From the NCBI GenBank assembly GCA_031417915.1, contig JANOWN010000060.1, forward strand, positions 1 through 20,409: DNA of 20,409 bases, in the 5' to 3' direction. The DNA comes from Methylotenera_A sp031417915. Lineage in GTDB: Bacteria > Pseudomonadota > Gammaproteobacteria > Burkholderiales > Methylophilaceae. Shown one piece after another: positions 1 through 6,809 of the stretch (position 1 is the first letter of the stretch; the number at the start of each line of letters is the position of its first letter). The notes under the pieces were generated by a model. It did no database searches and was not told where the DNA came from. It worked only from the letters and a program-made list of their open reading frames with translations. The translations under genes and the position numbers were made by a program.

Positions 1-1
1 G

Positions 2-628
2 GATGCAAAAGCCACCATTGATAAAGAATTGCAACTGCCAGCAGGTTACTCGCTGGCTTGGTCTGGGCAATTTGAATACTTTGAGCGTGCCTCAAAACGT
101 TTAAGCTATGTTGTACCAATGACGCTAGGCATTATTTTTATCTTGCTATTTTTAGCTTTTAAACGTATCACACCCGCGATACTTATTCTTGGTAGCTTGC
201 CATTTGCTTTAGTAGGCGCAGTGTGGTTTTTATACTTTTTAGGCTATCATTTTTCCATTGCCAGTGGTGTGGGCATGATAGCTTTGTCAGGGCTGGCTGC
301 TGAATTTGGTATTATTATGCTAGTGTATTTAGACGATGCGATTGAACGCTATCGAGCTGCTGGTAAGCTCAATAACAAAGAAGATTTATACACTGCATTA
401 ATTGAAGGTGCGGCTTTGCGTGTGCGCCCAAAGGCTATGACAGTGGCAGTGATTCTAGCTGGGTTAATCCCTATTTTAATCGGTACTGGTACAGGGTCTG
501 AGGCAATGAGCCGTATTGCTGCACCGATGGTTGGCGGTATGCTAACTGCGCCGTTACTGTCATTATTTGTGTTGCCAGCGGCTTACATGTTATTAAAAAG
601 AACTTACTCTCAGGAGAATAAAGCATGA
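2..628 (+). CDS. cusA: CusA-type heavy-metal efflux RND pump, C-terminal fragment
   Basis: This is the inner-membrane, proton-driven pump of a tripartite metal exporter; in the CusA branch the substrates are Cu(I) and Ag(I). The frame is open from base 2, so the gene is cut by the window edge and only its last 208 residues are visible (family length about 1,040). They hold the last five membrane helices. Recognisable CusA-like stretches are WSGQFEYFERASKRL before the first visible helix, SGLAAEFGIIMLVYLDDAIE, and near the end RVRPKAMTVAV followed by GTGTGSEAMSRIAAPM. The last two resemble CusA more than the divalent-cation CzcA branch. The metal-binding methionines and the proton-relay helix lie outside the window, so substrate is inferred. 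The stop overlaps the next start as ATGA, so the two genes are probably co-transcribed and coupled. The internal TTG at base 29 is not a real start. Confidence 0.9.
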   Translation, partial: DAKATIDKELQLPAGYSLAWSGQFEYFERASKRLSYVVPMTLGIIFILLFLAFKRITPAILILGSLPFALVGAVWFLYFLGYHFSIASGVGMIALSGLAAEFGIIMLVYLDDAIERYRAAGKLNNKEDLYTALIEGAALRVRPKAMTVAVILAGLIPILIGTGTGSEAMSRIAAPMVGGMLTAPLLSLFVLPAAYMLLKRTYSQENKA

Positions 629-975
629 CTTATGTCATTGTTAAATATTTAATCACTGCCGCAGTGGTAGTGCTGGTTTCAGAATTTGCTAAAGCCAGTG
701 ATAAGCTTGGCGCTCTGTTAGCCGCACTGCCACTTGTTACTGTGCTTACGCTTGTTTGGTTGTATATTGAACAGCAGCCCGCAAGTAAAATTGCCAATCA
801 TGCTTATTACACATTTTGGTATGTTATTCCCACGCTACCCATGTTTTTGTTGTTTCCTTATTTGTTGCCTAAATTAGGTTTTTGGGTCACGTTAATCAGC
901 TGTGTCATTTTCACATTAGTGATTTTTTATGGGTATGCCATGCTAATAAAACAGTTTGGAATTAATCTGCTTTAG
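625..975 (+). CDS. DUF3147 family four-helix membrane protein
   Basis: A 116-residue, very hydrophobic protein of unknown biochemical function that I place in the DUF3147 family from its opening pattern: KYLITAAVVVLVSEFAKASD, then LGALLAALPLVTVLTLVWLY. Four membrane helices are visible at about residues 4-20, 28-48, 63-81 and 86-110, joined by short loops, with almost no soluble part. The ATG overlaps the stop of the CusA-type gene (ATGA), and AGGAG at 612-616 lies 8 bases upstream, so the start is well supported. The coupling suggests an accessory role in metal efflux or the membrane, but that is inference from position only. No metal-binding Cys, His or Met cluster is visible. The 32-base gap to earP leaves room for readthrough. 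Confidence 0.85.
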   Translation: MTYVIVKYLITAAVVVLVSEFAKASDKLGALLAALPLVTVLTLVWLYIEQQPASKIANHAYYTFWYVIPTLPMFLLFPYLLPKLGFWVTLISCVIFTLVIFYGYAMLIKQFGINLL

Positions 976-1007
976 ACATGTGCCTGCTTAAAATGATGCT
1001 TATCTAA

Positions 1008-2099
1008 ATGACACAGCAGCGCTGGGATATTTTTTGCAAAATCGTCGATAACTTTGGCGACATTGGCGTATGTTGGCGCTTGGCGCGACAACTACACGTG
1101 GAGCATGGTGTAGAAATCAGGCTTTGGATTGATGATTTAAGCGCTGCGCAGGCCATTATTCCTAGTTTAGATACCGAAAAAAACGTACAAATTTTCGATG
1201 AAATAAACATCACTAAATGGAATGAAAACGCAGATTTTAGCCAAGCGCGCGACGTGGTGATAGAAGCGTTCGCTTGTGGTTTGCCGCCCGTATACTTAGC
1301 GGTGATGGCGCAAAATAAATCAGCTGACTTTGAAATCAAATGGGTAAATTTAGAATACTTATCTGCTGAACCGTGGGTAGCAGATTTTCACGCAAAACCT
1401 TCGCCGCAAGCGAATGGTTTAACGCGCTGCTTTTACTTTCCAGGCTTTACGGAAGCGACGGGCGGCTTGATTCGCGAACGCAATATTGAAGTGGGGCGCG
1501 AAACCACGATTGAAAGCACGTTAAAAATCTCACTTTTTTGTTACCCAAACGCGCCAATAAAAGATTTATTATCTACCCTGCAAGCCAATATCCATAAGGT
1601 CTCTGTATATGTGCCTGAAAGTAACATTTTGCCGCAGATTGCCGATTTTTTTGCCGCAGAAACAATCGATGCGGGTGATTATTTTGCCCGCGATAATTTG
1701 CATGTGCATATTTTGCCGTTCCTCTCGCAGGTGGATTACGACCAACTTTTGCGCGATTGTGATATTAACTTTGTGCGCGGTGAAGATAGCTGGCTGCGCG
1801 CAATTTGGGCGGGCAAGCCCTTCATTTGGCAGCCTTATGTGCAAGATGAAAGCGCACACATTAAAAAGTTGGAGGCGTTTTTAGATCTTTTTTATACTAA
1901 TTTAAATGAAAAAAAAGTGCTCTGTGAGGCGCATAGATATTGGTCTGCAGGGCATATGCCAAAAGACCTTTTAAATGTTTATTTGGCGCAATTACCTGCC
2001 ATCAAATCTCACACCATGCAGCAATCCAAACAATTGGCAAAACAAACCGACTTAGCCGCTAAGTTGGTGAATTTTTGCAATGCTTTATGCAATCCATAG
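1008..2099 (+). CDS. earP: EF-P arginine rhamnosyltransferase EarP
   Basis: EarP transfers rhamnose from dTDP-L-rhamnose to Arg32 of elongation factor P in the cytoplasm, activating EF-P for rescue of polyproline stalls. The 363-residue protein has the GT-B architecture of the family (usually about 370-390). The N-terminal signature RWDIFCKIVDNFGDIGVCWR carries D14 and D18, which correspond to the two catalytic aspartates described for EarP (D13 and D17 in Pseudomonas). RGEDSWLRAIWAGKPFIWQ carries E259, corresponding to the nucleotide-sugar-binding Glu (E273 in Pseudomonas). An in-frame stop directly precedes the ATG, so this is the first possible start; no good ribosome binding site is seen. 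The target efp follows 65 bases downstream and encodes Arg32, as expected. The genes for dTDP-rhamnose synthesis (rmlABCD) are not in the window. This is a confident call. Confidence 0.96.
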   Translation: MTQQRWDIFCKIVDNFGDIGVCWRLARQLHVEHGVEIRLWIDDLSAAQAIIPSLDTEKNVQIFDEINITKWNENADFSQARDVVIEAFACGLPPVYLAVMAQNKSADFEIKWVNLEYLSAEPWVADFHAKPSPQANGLTRCFYFPGFTEATGGLIRERNIEVGRETTIESTLKISLFCYPNAPIKDLLSTLQANIHKVSVYVPESNILPQIADFFAAETIDAGDYFARDNLHVHILPFLSQVDYDQLLRDCDINFVRGEDSWLRAIWAGKPFIWQPYVQDESAHIKKLEAFLDLFYTNLNEKKVLCEAHRYWSAGHMPKDLLNVYLAQLPAIKSHTMQQSKQLAKQTDLAAKLVNFCNALCNP

Positions 2100-2103
2100 T
2101 GTT

Positions 2104-2132
2104 TTTACAAAGGTATAAGTCTCGCGTATAAT
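2104..2132 (+). promoter_or_regulatory. Predicted sigma70 promoter of efp
   Basis: TTTACA (2104-2109) and TATAAT (2127-2132) are separated by exactly 17 bases: a 5/6 -35 box and a perfect -10 box. The expected transcription start is near 2139, giving a leader of about 25 bases before the efp ATG. The promoter begins 5 bases after the earP stop, so efp can be expressed at a high level independently of its modifying enzyme. Confidence 0.75.
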
Positions 2133-2164
2133 GCGCGCTTCACAAATATTTAAAGATTTTAGCG

Positions 2165-2725
2165 ATGAAAACAGCACAAGAACTCCGCGCCGGTAACGTG
2201 ATTATGGTCGATGGCACGCCATTAGTGGTGGTAAAAGCCGAATACAACAAATCTGGCCGCAGCACCGCTGTGGTAAAAATGAAATTTAAAAACTTATTAA
2301 CTGATGCGCCAAGCGAGACCATTTATGGAGCGGGCGACAAGTTTGAAATTATTGTGCTGGAGAAAAAAGAAGCGACTTACAGCTACTTTGCTGATCCAAC
2401 TTATGTGTTTATGGATGCAGAATACAACCAATATGACGTGGATGCGGAGTTTATGGAAGACGCGCTGCCGTTTATTGAAGACGGCATGGCGGTAGATATT
2501 CGCTTTTATGATGGCAAAGCTATTTCTGTTGAGTTGCCAACCACTGTTGTGCGTGAAGTGGCTTATACCGAGCCAGCAGTGAAAGGTGACACATCAGGCA
2601 AAGTAATGAAGCCAGCAAAGTTGGCTTCAGGTTTTGAGATTCCAGTGCCATTGTTTGTTGCGCAAGGCGACAAAATTGAGATTGATACACGCACTGGCGA
2701 ATACAGAAACCGCGTATTGAAATAA
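2165..2725 (+). CDS. efp: Elongation factor P, Arg32 type
   Basis: EF-P binds between the P and E sites of the ribosome and promotes peptide bonds at consecutive prolines. The 186-residue length is typical. The KOW-like N-terminal domain (about 1-64) has the tip loop YNKSGRSTAVV, with Arg at residue 32 rather than the Lys that EpmA/EpmB modify. This makes it the rhamnosylated subclass. The central OB domain (about 65-128) contains YNQYDVDAEFMEDALPFIEDG, and the C-terminal OB domain ends in IEIDTRTGEYRNRV, the usual family ending. The ATG is preceded by a weak AAAG-type ribosome binding site, but the conserved start MKTAQELRAGN leaves no doubt. It follows earP on the same strand, has its own strong promoter, and is closed by a hairpin with a T tract. 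The neighbouring earP independently supports Arg32 as the modified residue. Confidence 0.98.
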   Translation: MKTAQELRAGNVIMVDGTPLVVVKAEYNKSGRSTAVVKMKFKNLLTDAPSETIYGAGDKFEIIVLEKKEATYSYFADPTYVFMDAEYNQYDVDAEFMEDALPFIEDGMAVDIRFYDGKAISVELPTTVVREVAYTEPAVKGDTSGKVMKPAKLASGFEIPVPLFVAQGDKIEIDTRTGEYRNRVLK

Positions 2726-2742
2726 GTGGTTGAATTTATTTG

Positions 2743-2779
2743 AAAAAAGCGCGCTGTATTAAATACAGTGCGCTTTTTT
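2743..2779. terminator. Bidirectional intrinsic terminator between efp and the TauE/SafE gene
   Basis: A long hairpin, AAAAAAGCGCGCTGTA against TACAGTGCGCTTTTTT with loop TTAAA and one G-U pair. It has a T6 run on the right and an A6 run on the left, so it reads as a terminator on both strands. It lies 17 bases after the efp stop and 11 bases from the stop of the opposing transporter gene (2791), and should end both transcripts. Confidence 0.9.
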
Positions 2780-2790
2780 GTTACTCAAAT

Positions 2791-3768
2791 TTACGCCAAA
2801 AAAAATGTTTTATAAAGTGTAATTAAGCTCACGATGGAAATTAAAGTACCGACTAATATTAATAAAGTACGCGCATGAAATTTTTTGCACGCATATGCCG
2901 CAAATGGCGCTGCAAACAATCCGCCAATCACCAAACCAGCCACAATCGGCCATGGGCCTTCGCCCACTAATATGGAAAACACAATGGCGCTGGCAAAGGT
3001 GAGAAAGAATTCTGCAAAATTAACTGTGCCGATGGTTTCGCGCGGACTATGACCAGAGCCGACTAGCGTGGTTGTTACTACTGGCCCCCAACCACCGCCG
3101 CCCACAGCATCTACAAAGCCGCCAAGTAGCGCCAATTTAGCCACGTGTTTGGGTGCTTGTTTAGCTGGTTTTAACTTGCGGAAAATTTTGCTGATAATAT
3201 AAATTCCCATGATTAGCAAGTAGATTGAAATGTAGGGCTTGAGTATTTTTCCATCAATGCTGGTGAGAATAAACGCACCAACAACCGCGCCAATAATGCC
3301 TGGAATCAGCAATCTTAGAAATAAAGATTTGTTCACATTACCCAGTTTTACGTGTGAAACGCCCGAAACTCCAGTGGTAAACACTTCTGCAATATGTACG
3401 CTGGCACTCGCAACCGCAGGGCTTACGCCAGTGGCTAATAAAAACGAGGTAGAAGTGATGCCGTAAGCCATGCCCAGTGCGCCATCGATTGCTTGCGCAA
3501 TTAAACCAACCGCAACGGCAGTCCAAAAAATATCGCTTTGTAAAGTATCAATAATTAACTGCTGGCCACCCGCTAAGCCATTTTGCGAGAATAACTTACT
3601 AATTAAGTAAGCGGCTGAGGTTATTAACATAAAAATAGCCAACCACATGGCGATAGATAAAATTGGGTGTTTTGTATGTAAAGTCGATTGCTCTACAGGT
3701 GGAATGCCGAGCGCAGTATGCTCTGCGTTGACTGCATTATCTGTTAAATCTAAATCACGAAACTTCAT
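2791..3768 (-). CDS. TauE/SafE family membrane transporter (sulfite/sulfonate exporter type)
   Basis: This is an inner-membrane permease of the TauE/SafE (COG0730) family, whose members are linked to export or uptake of sulfite, sulfoacetate and other small organic acids. The substrate cannot be read from sequence. The 325 residues comprise a cytoplasmic N-terminal tail (1-35) and about eight or nine helices beginning at 36. The two family repeats show as GLIAQAIDGALGMAYGI (about 88-104) and LLGGFVDAVGGGGWGPV (about 214-230), both glycine-rich helices. The family is usually about 250-300 residues, so the N-terminal tail with one extra helix is somewhat long. GGAAG lies 8 bases upstream of the ATG and supports the start. 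The gene is monocistronic or the last of the leftward block; 156 AT-rich bases separate it from the DUF2934 gene, and it ends at the shared terminator. No sulfur-metabolism gene is adjacent. Confidence 0.88.
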   Translation of the reverse strand: MKFRDLDLTDNAVNAEHTALGIPPVEQSTLHTKHPILSIAMWLAIFMLITSAAYLISKLFSQNGLAGGQQLIIDTLQSDIFWTAVAVGLIAQAIDGALGMAYGITSTSFLLATGVSPAVASASVHIAEVFTTGVSGVSHVKLGNVNKSLFLRLLIPGIIGAVVGAFILTSIDGKILKPYISIYLLIMGIYIISKIFRKLKPAKQAPKHVAKLALLGGFVDAVGGGGWGPVVTTTLVGSGHSPRETIGTVNFAEFFLTFASAIVFSILVGEGPWPIVAGLVIGGLFAAPFAAYACKKFHARTLLILVGTLISIVSLITLYKTFFLA

Positions 3769-3924
3769 TTGCTTGCTTCCATTAGCTTAGAATCTAGCAA
3801 TATTACATGAGCCTTTATTTAATTAAAAAGAATATCAAATTATATAAATATAACTTTTAAGTATTTAGGAAGCAATTCATATCTAGTGCAGTAAATATGC
3901 GTACTGTGCCTTATTTAGCTTTAG
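3769..3924 (-). promoter_or_regulatory. AT-rich leader and probable promoter region of the TauE/SafE gene
   Basis: This 156-base spacer is conspicuously AT-rich. Read leftward it contains a TATAAT -10-like hexamer (in TTATATTTATATAATTTG, near 3836-3844) but no convincing -35 box at 16-18 bases. A short stem (3886-3893 with 3902-3909, two wobble pairs) lies near the end of the upstream gene without a T tract on that strand, so I do not call it a terminator. No coding potential is seen. Confidence 0.3.
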
Positions 3925-4245
3925 TTAAACTTTTAGCATTTTTTTAATCTGCGCTTCTGCGGCAATCCAGTAATCTGCGCTACTTCCTGCAAAGTTATTA
4001 CGTTCAGCTATAAAATAAGCGGCTGTTTCTACCATTTTATAACGTTCAGCAGCGCTGATTTTTGTTGAGATAGCTTTGCTGACTTTCTTTGCTGGCGCGT
4101 TTTTTGCAGTGGTTTTTTTTGCAGGTTTTTCTTTGTCAGCGACAACTGTTTTTGTTTTGCTTGCTGCTGGTTTGCTAGCCGCTTTCTTTACGGCAGGTTT
4201 TTTGGTTGCTGGTTTTTTTTCAGTAGTTTTTTTTGCGGTTGTCAT
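3925..4245 (-). CDS. Lys/Ala-rich histone-H1-like protein with C-terminal DUF2934
   Basis: A 106-residue, strongly basic protein. Residues 1-62 form a low-complexity tail of Lys, Ala, Thr and Pro (KKPATKKPAVKKAASKPAAS and similar), like the tails of bacterial histone-H1-like proteins and AlgP. Residues 65-104 (AERYKMVETAAYFIAE, then FAGSSADYWIAAEAQI) match the short DUF2934 pattern with its Tyr-Phe-Ile-Ala-Glu and Trp-x-Ala-Ala-Glu positions. The tail suggests nucleic-acid binding; the domain has no known function. AGGAG lies 7 bases before the ATG, so the start is firm and translation likely strong. The gene sits 71 bases after tldD on the same strand. Three runs of eight A on the coding strand (4213-4220, 4227-4234, 4113-4120 as T on +) encode Lys pairs and are prone to slippage. 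DNA-binding is inferred from composition only. Confidence 0.85.
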   Translation of the reverse strand: MTTAKKTTEKKPATKKPAVKKAASKPAASKTKTVVADKEKPAKKTTAKNAPAKKVSKAISTKISAAERYKMVETAAYFIAERNNFAGSSADYWIAAEAQIKKMLKV

Positions 4246-4316
4246 GAGAAGCTCCTCTCTTTAAAGGTTCTAAATAAAAGGTCACAAAAGTTAATGCACT
4301 TACAATTGTGATGAGA

Positions 4317-5780
4317 TTAAACTGTACCACCTACCGTCAATCCATCAATTTTAAGGGTGGGTTGGCCAACGCCAACTGGCACGCTTTGGCCTTCTTTACC
4401 GCAAGTGCCTACGCCGCTATCTAGCGCCATGTCGTTACCAATCATGGATACGCGCTTGAGTACATCTGGCCCATTACCGATTAAGGTTGCGCCTTTGACT
4501 GGATAAGTGATTTTGCCGTCTTCAATCATGTAAGCTTCGGCCGCGCTAAATACAAATTTTCCGCTGGTAATATCTACCTGCCCACCGCCAAAATTGGCCG
4601 CGTACAGGCCTTTTTTAACCGATTTAATAATCTCGGCGGGGTCTTTATCGCCGTTCATCATGTAGGTATTAGTCATGCGCGGCATGGGGATGTGAGCGTA
4701 GCTCTCTCGGCGCGCATTACCTGTAACATTCATGCCCATCAGGCGCGCGTTGAGCGAATCTTGAATATAACCGCGCAAAATACCATTTTCGATGAGCACG
4801 GTTCTGTTAGTCGGGTTGCCTTCATCGTCCATGCTCAGCGAGCCACGACGATCAACAATCGTGCCGTCATCGACAATGGTGATGCCTTTGGCCGCGACTT
4901 GTTTGCCCATCATGTTGGCAAACGCGCTGCTGCCTTTGCGGTTAAAATCACCCTCCAAGCCATGCCCAATCGCTTCGTGTAATAAAATACCAGGCCAACC
5001 AGCGCCCAATACCACTGTCATGCTGCCAGCTGGGGCAGGACGCGCATTTAGGTTTGTAATGGCTTGATGCACTGCTTTTTGTGCGTAATCTTGTAAAATT
5101 TCATCGGTAAAGTAACTATAGTCAAAACGCCCGCCGCCGCCGCTAGAGCCTTGTTCGCGTCTGCCGTCTTGCTCTGCATGTACTTGCACTGAAATACGCA
5201 CCAAAGGGCGCACATCGGCCGCCGTCAGGCCATCGCTACGTGCGACCATGATCACTTCATATTCGCCTGCGATGCTCGCCATGACTTGCGTCACGCGCGG
5301 GTCAATTTTGCGCGCAAATTGTTCTAAACGTTCCAGCAATTTTACTTTTGCGTCAGCAGACAAGCTGGCGATTGGGTCTTGTGGCAGATAAAGTTGCGTT
5401 GCAGGGCGCTTAACAATACTTTTGCCTGTTTGTTCTAAACCCAGCGCAGCGATAGATTTAGTCGCGTCAGCCGCCGCTTTAAGCGCCGGCAAGTTGATGT
5501 CGTCAGAATAGGCAAAGGCGGTTCTTTCGCCGCTCACAGCGCGTACGCCAACGCCTTGGTCGATGCTAAAATTGCCCGATTTGACTTGACCTTCTTCTAA
5601 GCCCCAAGACTCAGAGCGCGAATATTGAAAATACAAATCAGCGTAATCGACTTGATGTGACATAATGCTGCCAATGATGCCCTGCAAGCCGCTTGCAGTA
5701 AGGCTTGCAGGCTTAAGTAAAACATCATTTGCGATACTAAAATGGTCGGCTTTGGTTAAATTGGGTTGTTCGATTTTCAT
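4317..5780 (-). CDS. tldD: Metalloprotease TldD
   Basis: TldD is the catalytic half of the heterodimeric TldD/TldE (PmbA) zinc protease, which degrades unfolded peptides in the cytoplasm and, in E. coli, matures microcin B17 and degrades CcdA. The 487 residues match family length (about 480). The metal-binding HExxxH motif is seen as LLHEAIGHGLEGD with H268, E269 and H273, followed by FNRKGSSAF. A conserved cysteine, C460, lies in GVGTCGKEGQSVPVGVGQP near the C terminus, as expected for the third metal ligand. The mid-section RPAPAGSMTVVLGAGWPGIL is also family-typical. The partner gene pmbA is not in the window. Upstream by 92 bases on the same strand is the Nit-type amidase, and a predicted extended -10 promoter with a palindrome lies between them, so tldD may have its own promoter besides readthrough from yhdP-nit. 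Confidence 0.97.
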   Translation of the reverse strand: MKIEQPNLTKADHFSIANDVLLKPASLTASGLQGIIGSIMSHQVDYADLYFQYSRSESWGLEEGQVKSGNFSIDQGVGVRAVSGERTAFAYSDDINLPALKAAADATKSIAALGLEQTGKSIVKRPATQLYLPQDPIASLSADAKVKLLERLEQFARKIDPRVTQVMASIAGEYEVIMVARSDGLTAADVRPLVRISVQVHAEQDGRREQGSSGGGGRFDYSYFTDEILQDYAQKAVHQAITNLNARPAPAGSMTVVLGAGWPGILLHEAIGHGLEGDFNRKGSSAFANMMGKQVAAKGITIVDDGTIVDRRGSLSMDDEGNPTNRTVLIENGILRGYIQDSLNARLMGMNVTGNARRESYAHIPMPRMTNTYMMNGDKDPAEIIKSVKKGLYAANFGGGQVDITSGKFVFSAAEAYMIEDGKITYPVKGATLIGNGPDVLKRVSMIGNDMALDSGVGTCGKEGQSVPVGVGQPTLKIDGLTVGGTV

Positions 5781-5797
5781 GCTAACTTAAATTAAAA

Positions 5798-5813
5798 TAT
5801 CTCAAATGAGATA
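5798..5813 (-). promoter_or_regulatory. 16-base palindrome just upstream of tldD (possible operator)
   Basis: TATCTCA and TGAGATA form perfect 7-base arms around two A residues. The palindrome ends 17 bases from the tldD ATG and starts at the transcription start predicted from the extended -10 box at 5820-5828, where a repressor site or a leader hairpin would be expected. Confidence 0.4.
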
Positions 5814-5819
5814 CTTACT

Positions 5820-5828
5820 ACTATACCA
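5820..5828 (-). promoter_or_regulatory. Possible extended -10 promoter of tldD
   Basis: Read leftward the sequence is TGGTATAGT: a TGn extension plus TATAGT (5/6 match to the -10 consensus). No good -35 box is present at 16-18 bases, as is common for extended -10 promoters. The predicted start is near 5813, about 33 bases before the ATG. Confidence 0.4.
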
Positions 5829-5872
5829 GCACCGCTTAAAAGCAGCGTAAGTATATTCTTGAATTGCAGTTA

Positions 5873-6781
5873 TTAAATTGACTTAATGGTGCGGTGTTTC
5901 AGCGCTGGCAAGCTGTTGCGCAAGCTGGTCTGATAATCGCGGTTGATATTGGCGATGACCACGCCAGAGCCACGTGGCAGCCTATCTAAAATCACGCCCC
6001 AAGGGTCAACAATCATGCTATTGCCGTGCGTTTCGCGGCCAGATAAATGGTAGCCGCCTTGTGCTGGCGCAATCACGTAGCACAGATTTTCAATCGCGCG
6101 CGCGCGGATTAAGCTTTCCCAATGCGCTTTGCCAGTGGTTTCGGTAAAGGCAGATGGAATGACAATCATATCTACTTGCCCCATGGCGCGGTAAAGCTCG
6201 GGAAAGCGTAAATCGTAGCAAACCGAGAGGCCGATTTTGCCATAAGGCGTTTCGACCACCACGACAGTATCACCAGACTCGATGGTGTTTTCTTCGTGAT
6301 AATGCTCGGTGCCTAAATCTAGGCCAAACAAGTGGATTTTATCGTAACGCGCGACTTGCTCACCTTTGTCGTTATACACTAAGCAGCTATTGCGCACTTT
6401 GTTAGGGTAATGGCTGACCAAAGGAATGGTTCCGCCGATAAGCCAAATCTCGAACTCACGCGCCATTTTTGAGAGAAATCGCTGAATAGGGCCCTCATTA
6501 GGTTTTTCACGTACGGCCACTTTGTCGCTTTCTTTGGCACCCATGATGCAGAAATATTCTGGCAACACCACAATTTTCGCACCTTGTTCAACTGCAATTG
6601 TAATTAGGCGCTCGGCCTCTGTGAGGTTAGACGCCACGTTTGGGCTAGAGGCCATTTGTATGCCGGCCACTCTTACCACGCCAGATGCAATGGCTTTGTT
6701 GAACGCTTTGCTGCTGGAAGCCACGTTACCAGCGGCTCTACTGTAGGGTTTTGGTGTTTTATTACGCGATGTAATTGGCAT
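5873..6781 (-). CDS. Carbon-nitrogen hydrolase, Nit1/deaminated-glutathione-amidase type
   Basis: A cytoplasmic nitrilase-superfamily amidase. The closest family is the Nit1-like branch, whose characterised members hydrolyse deaminated glutathione, a side product of transamination. The catalytic triad is complete: E75 in VVLPEYF, K148 in RYDKIHLFGLDLG and C188 in LSVCYDLRFPELYR. Further family marks are GGTIPL and RARAIENLCYVIAPAQGG. At 302 residues it is about 30 longer than usual because of a polar Ser/Lys/Ala-rich N-terminal extension (1-34) before VVRVAGIQM. The ATG at 6781 has only a weak AAAGAAA ribosome binding site, and a GTG at residue 35 (6679) would give the normal family length but has no Shine-Dalgarno sequence. 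I keep the ATG. It follows yhdP by 28 bases and precedes tldD, so it is probably in a yhdP operon. The exact substrate is inferred. Confidence 0.9.
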   Translation of the reverse strand: MPITSRNKTPKPYSRAAGNVASSSKAFNKAIASGVVRVAGIQMASSPNVASNLTEAERLITIAVEQGAKIVVLPEYFCIMGAKESDKVAVREKPNEGPIQRFLSKMAREFEIWLIGGTIPLVSHYPNKVRNSCLVYNDKGEQVARYDKIHLFGLDLGTEHYHEENTIESGDTVVVVETPYGKIGLSVCYDLRFPELYRAMGQVDMIVIPSAFTETTGKAHWESLIRARAIENLCYVIAPAQGGYHLSGRETHGNSMIVDPWGVILDRLPRGSGVVIANINRDYQTSLRNSLPALKHRTIKSI

Positions 6782-6809
6782 AAAATTTTCTTTTTGTTGG
6801 TATTTATAC

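Noticed and set aside
1004..1339. 111-residue open frame on - overlapping the start of earP
   Set aside because: Antisense to the conserved EarP N terminus; no family-like motif and no ribosome binding site.
3886..3909. Hairpin GTGCAGTA/TACTGTGC after the DUF2934 gene
   Set aside because: Two of eight pairs are wobbles and there is no T tract on the transcribed strand, so it is not called a terminator.
4282..4311. TCACAA...TTGTGA inverted repeat between tldD and the DUF2934 gene
   Set aside because: The 18-base loop, 6-base arms and lack of a clean T tract make it a poor terminator, and the half-site order is opposite to a CRP/FNR-type site.
5838..5858. GCTTTTAAGC-like small hairpin after the Nit-type gene
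   Set aside because: Four-base arms with almost no loop and no T tract; insufficient for a terminator.
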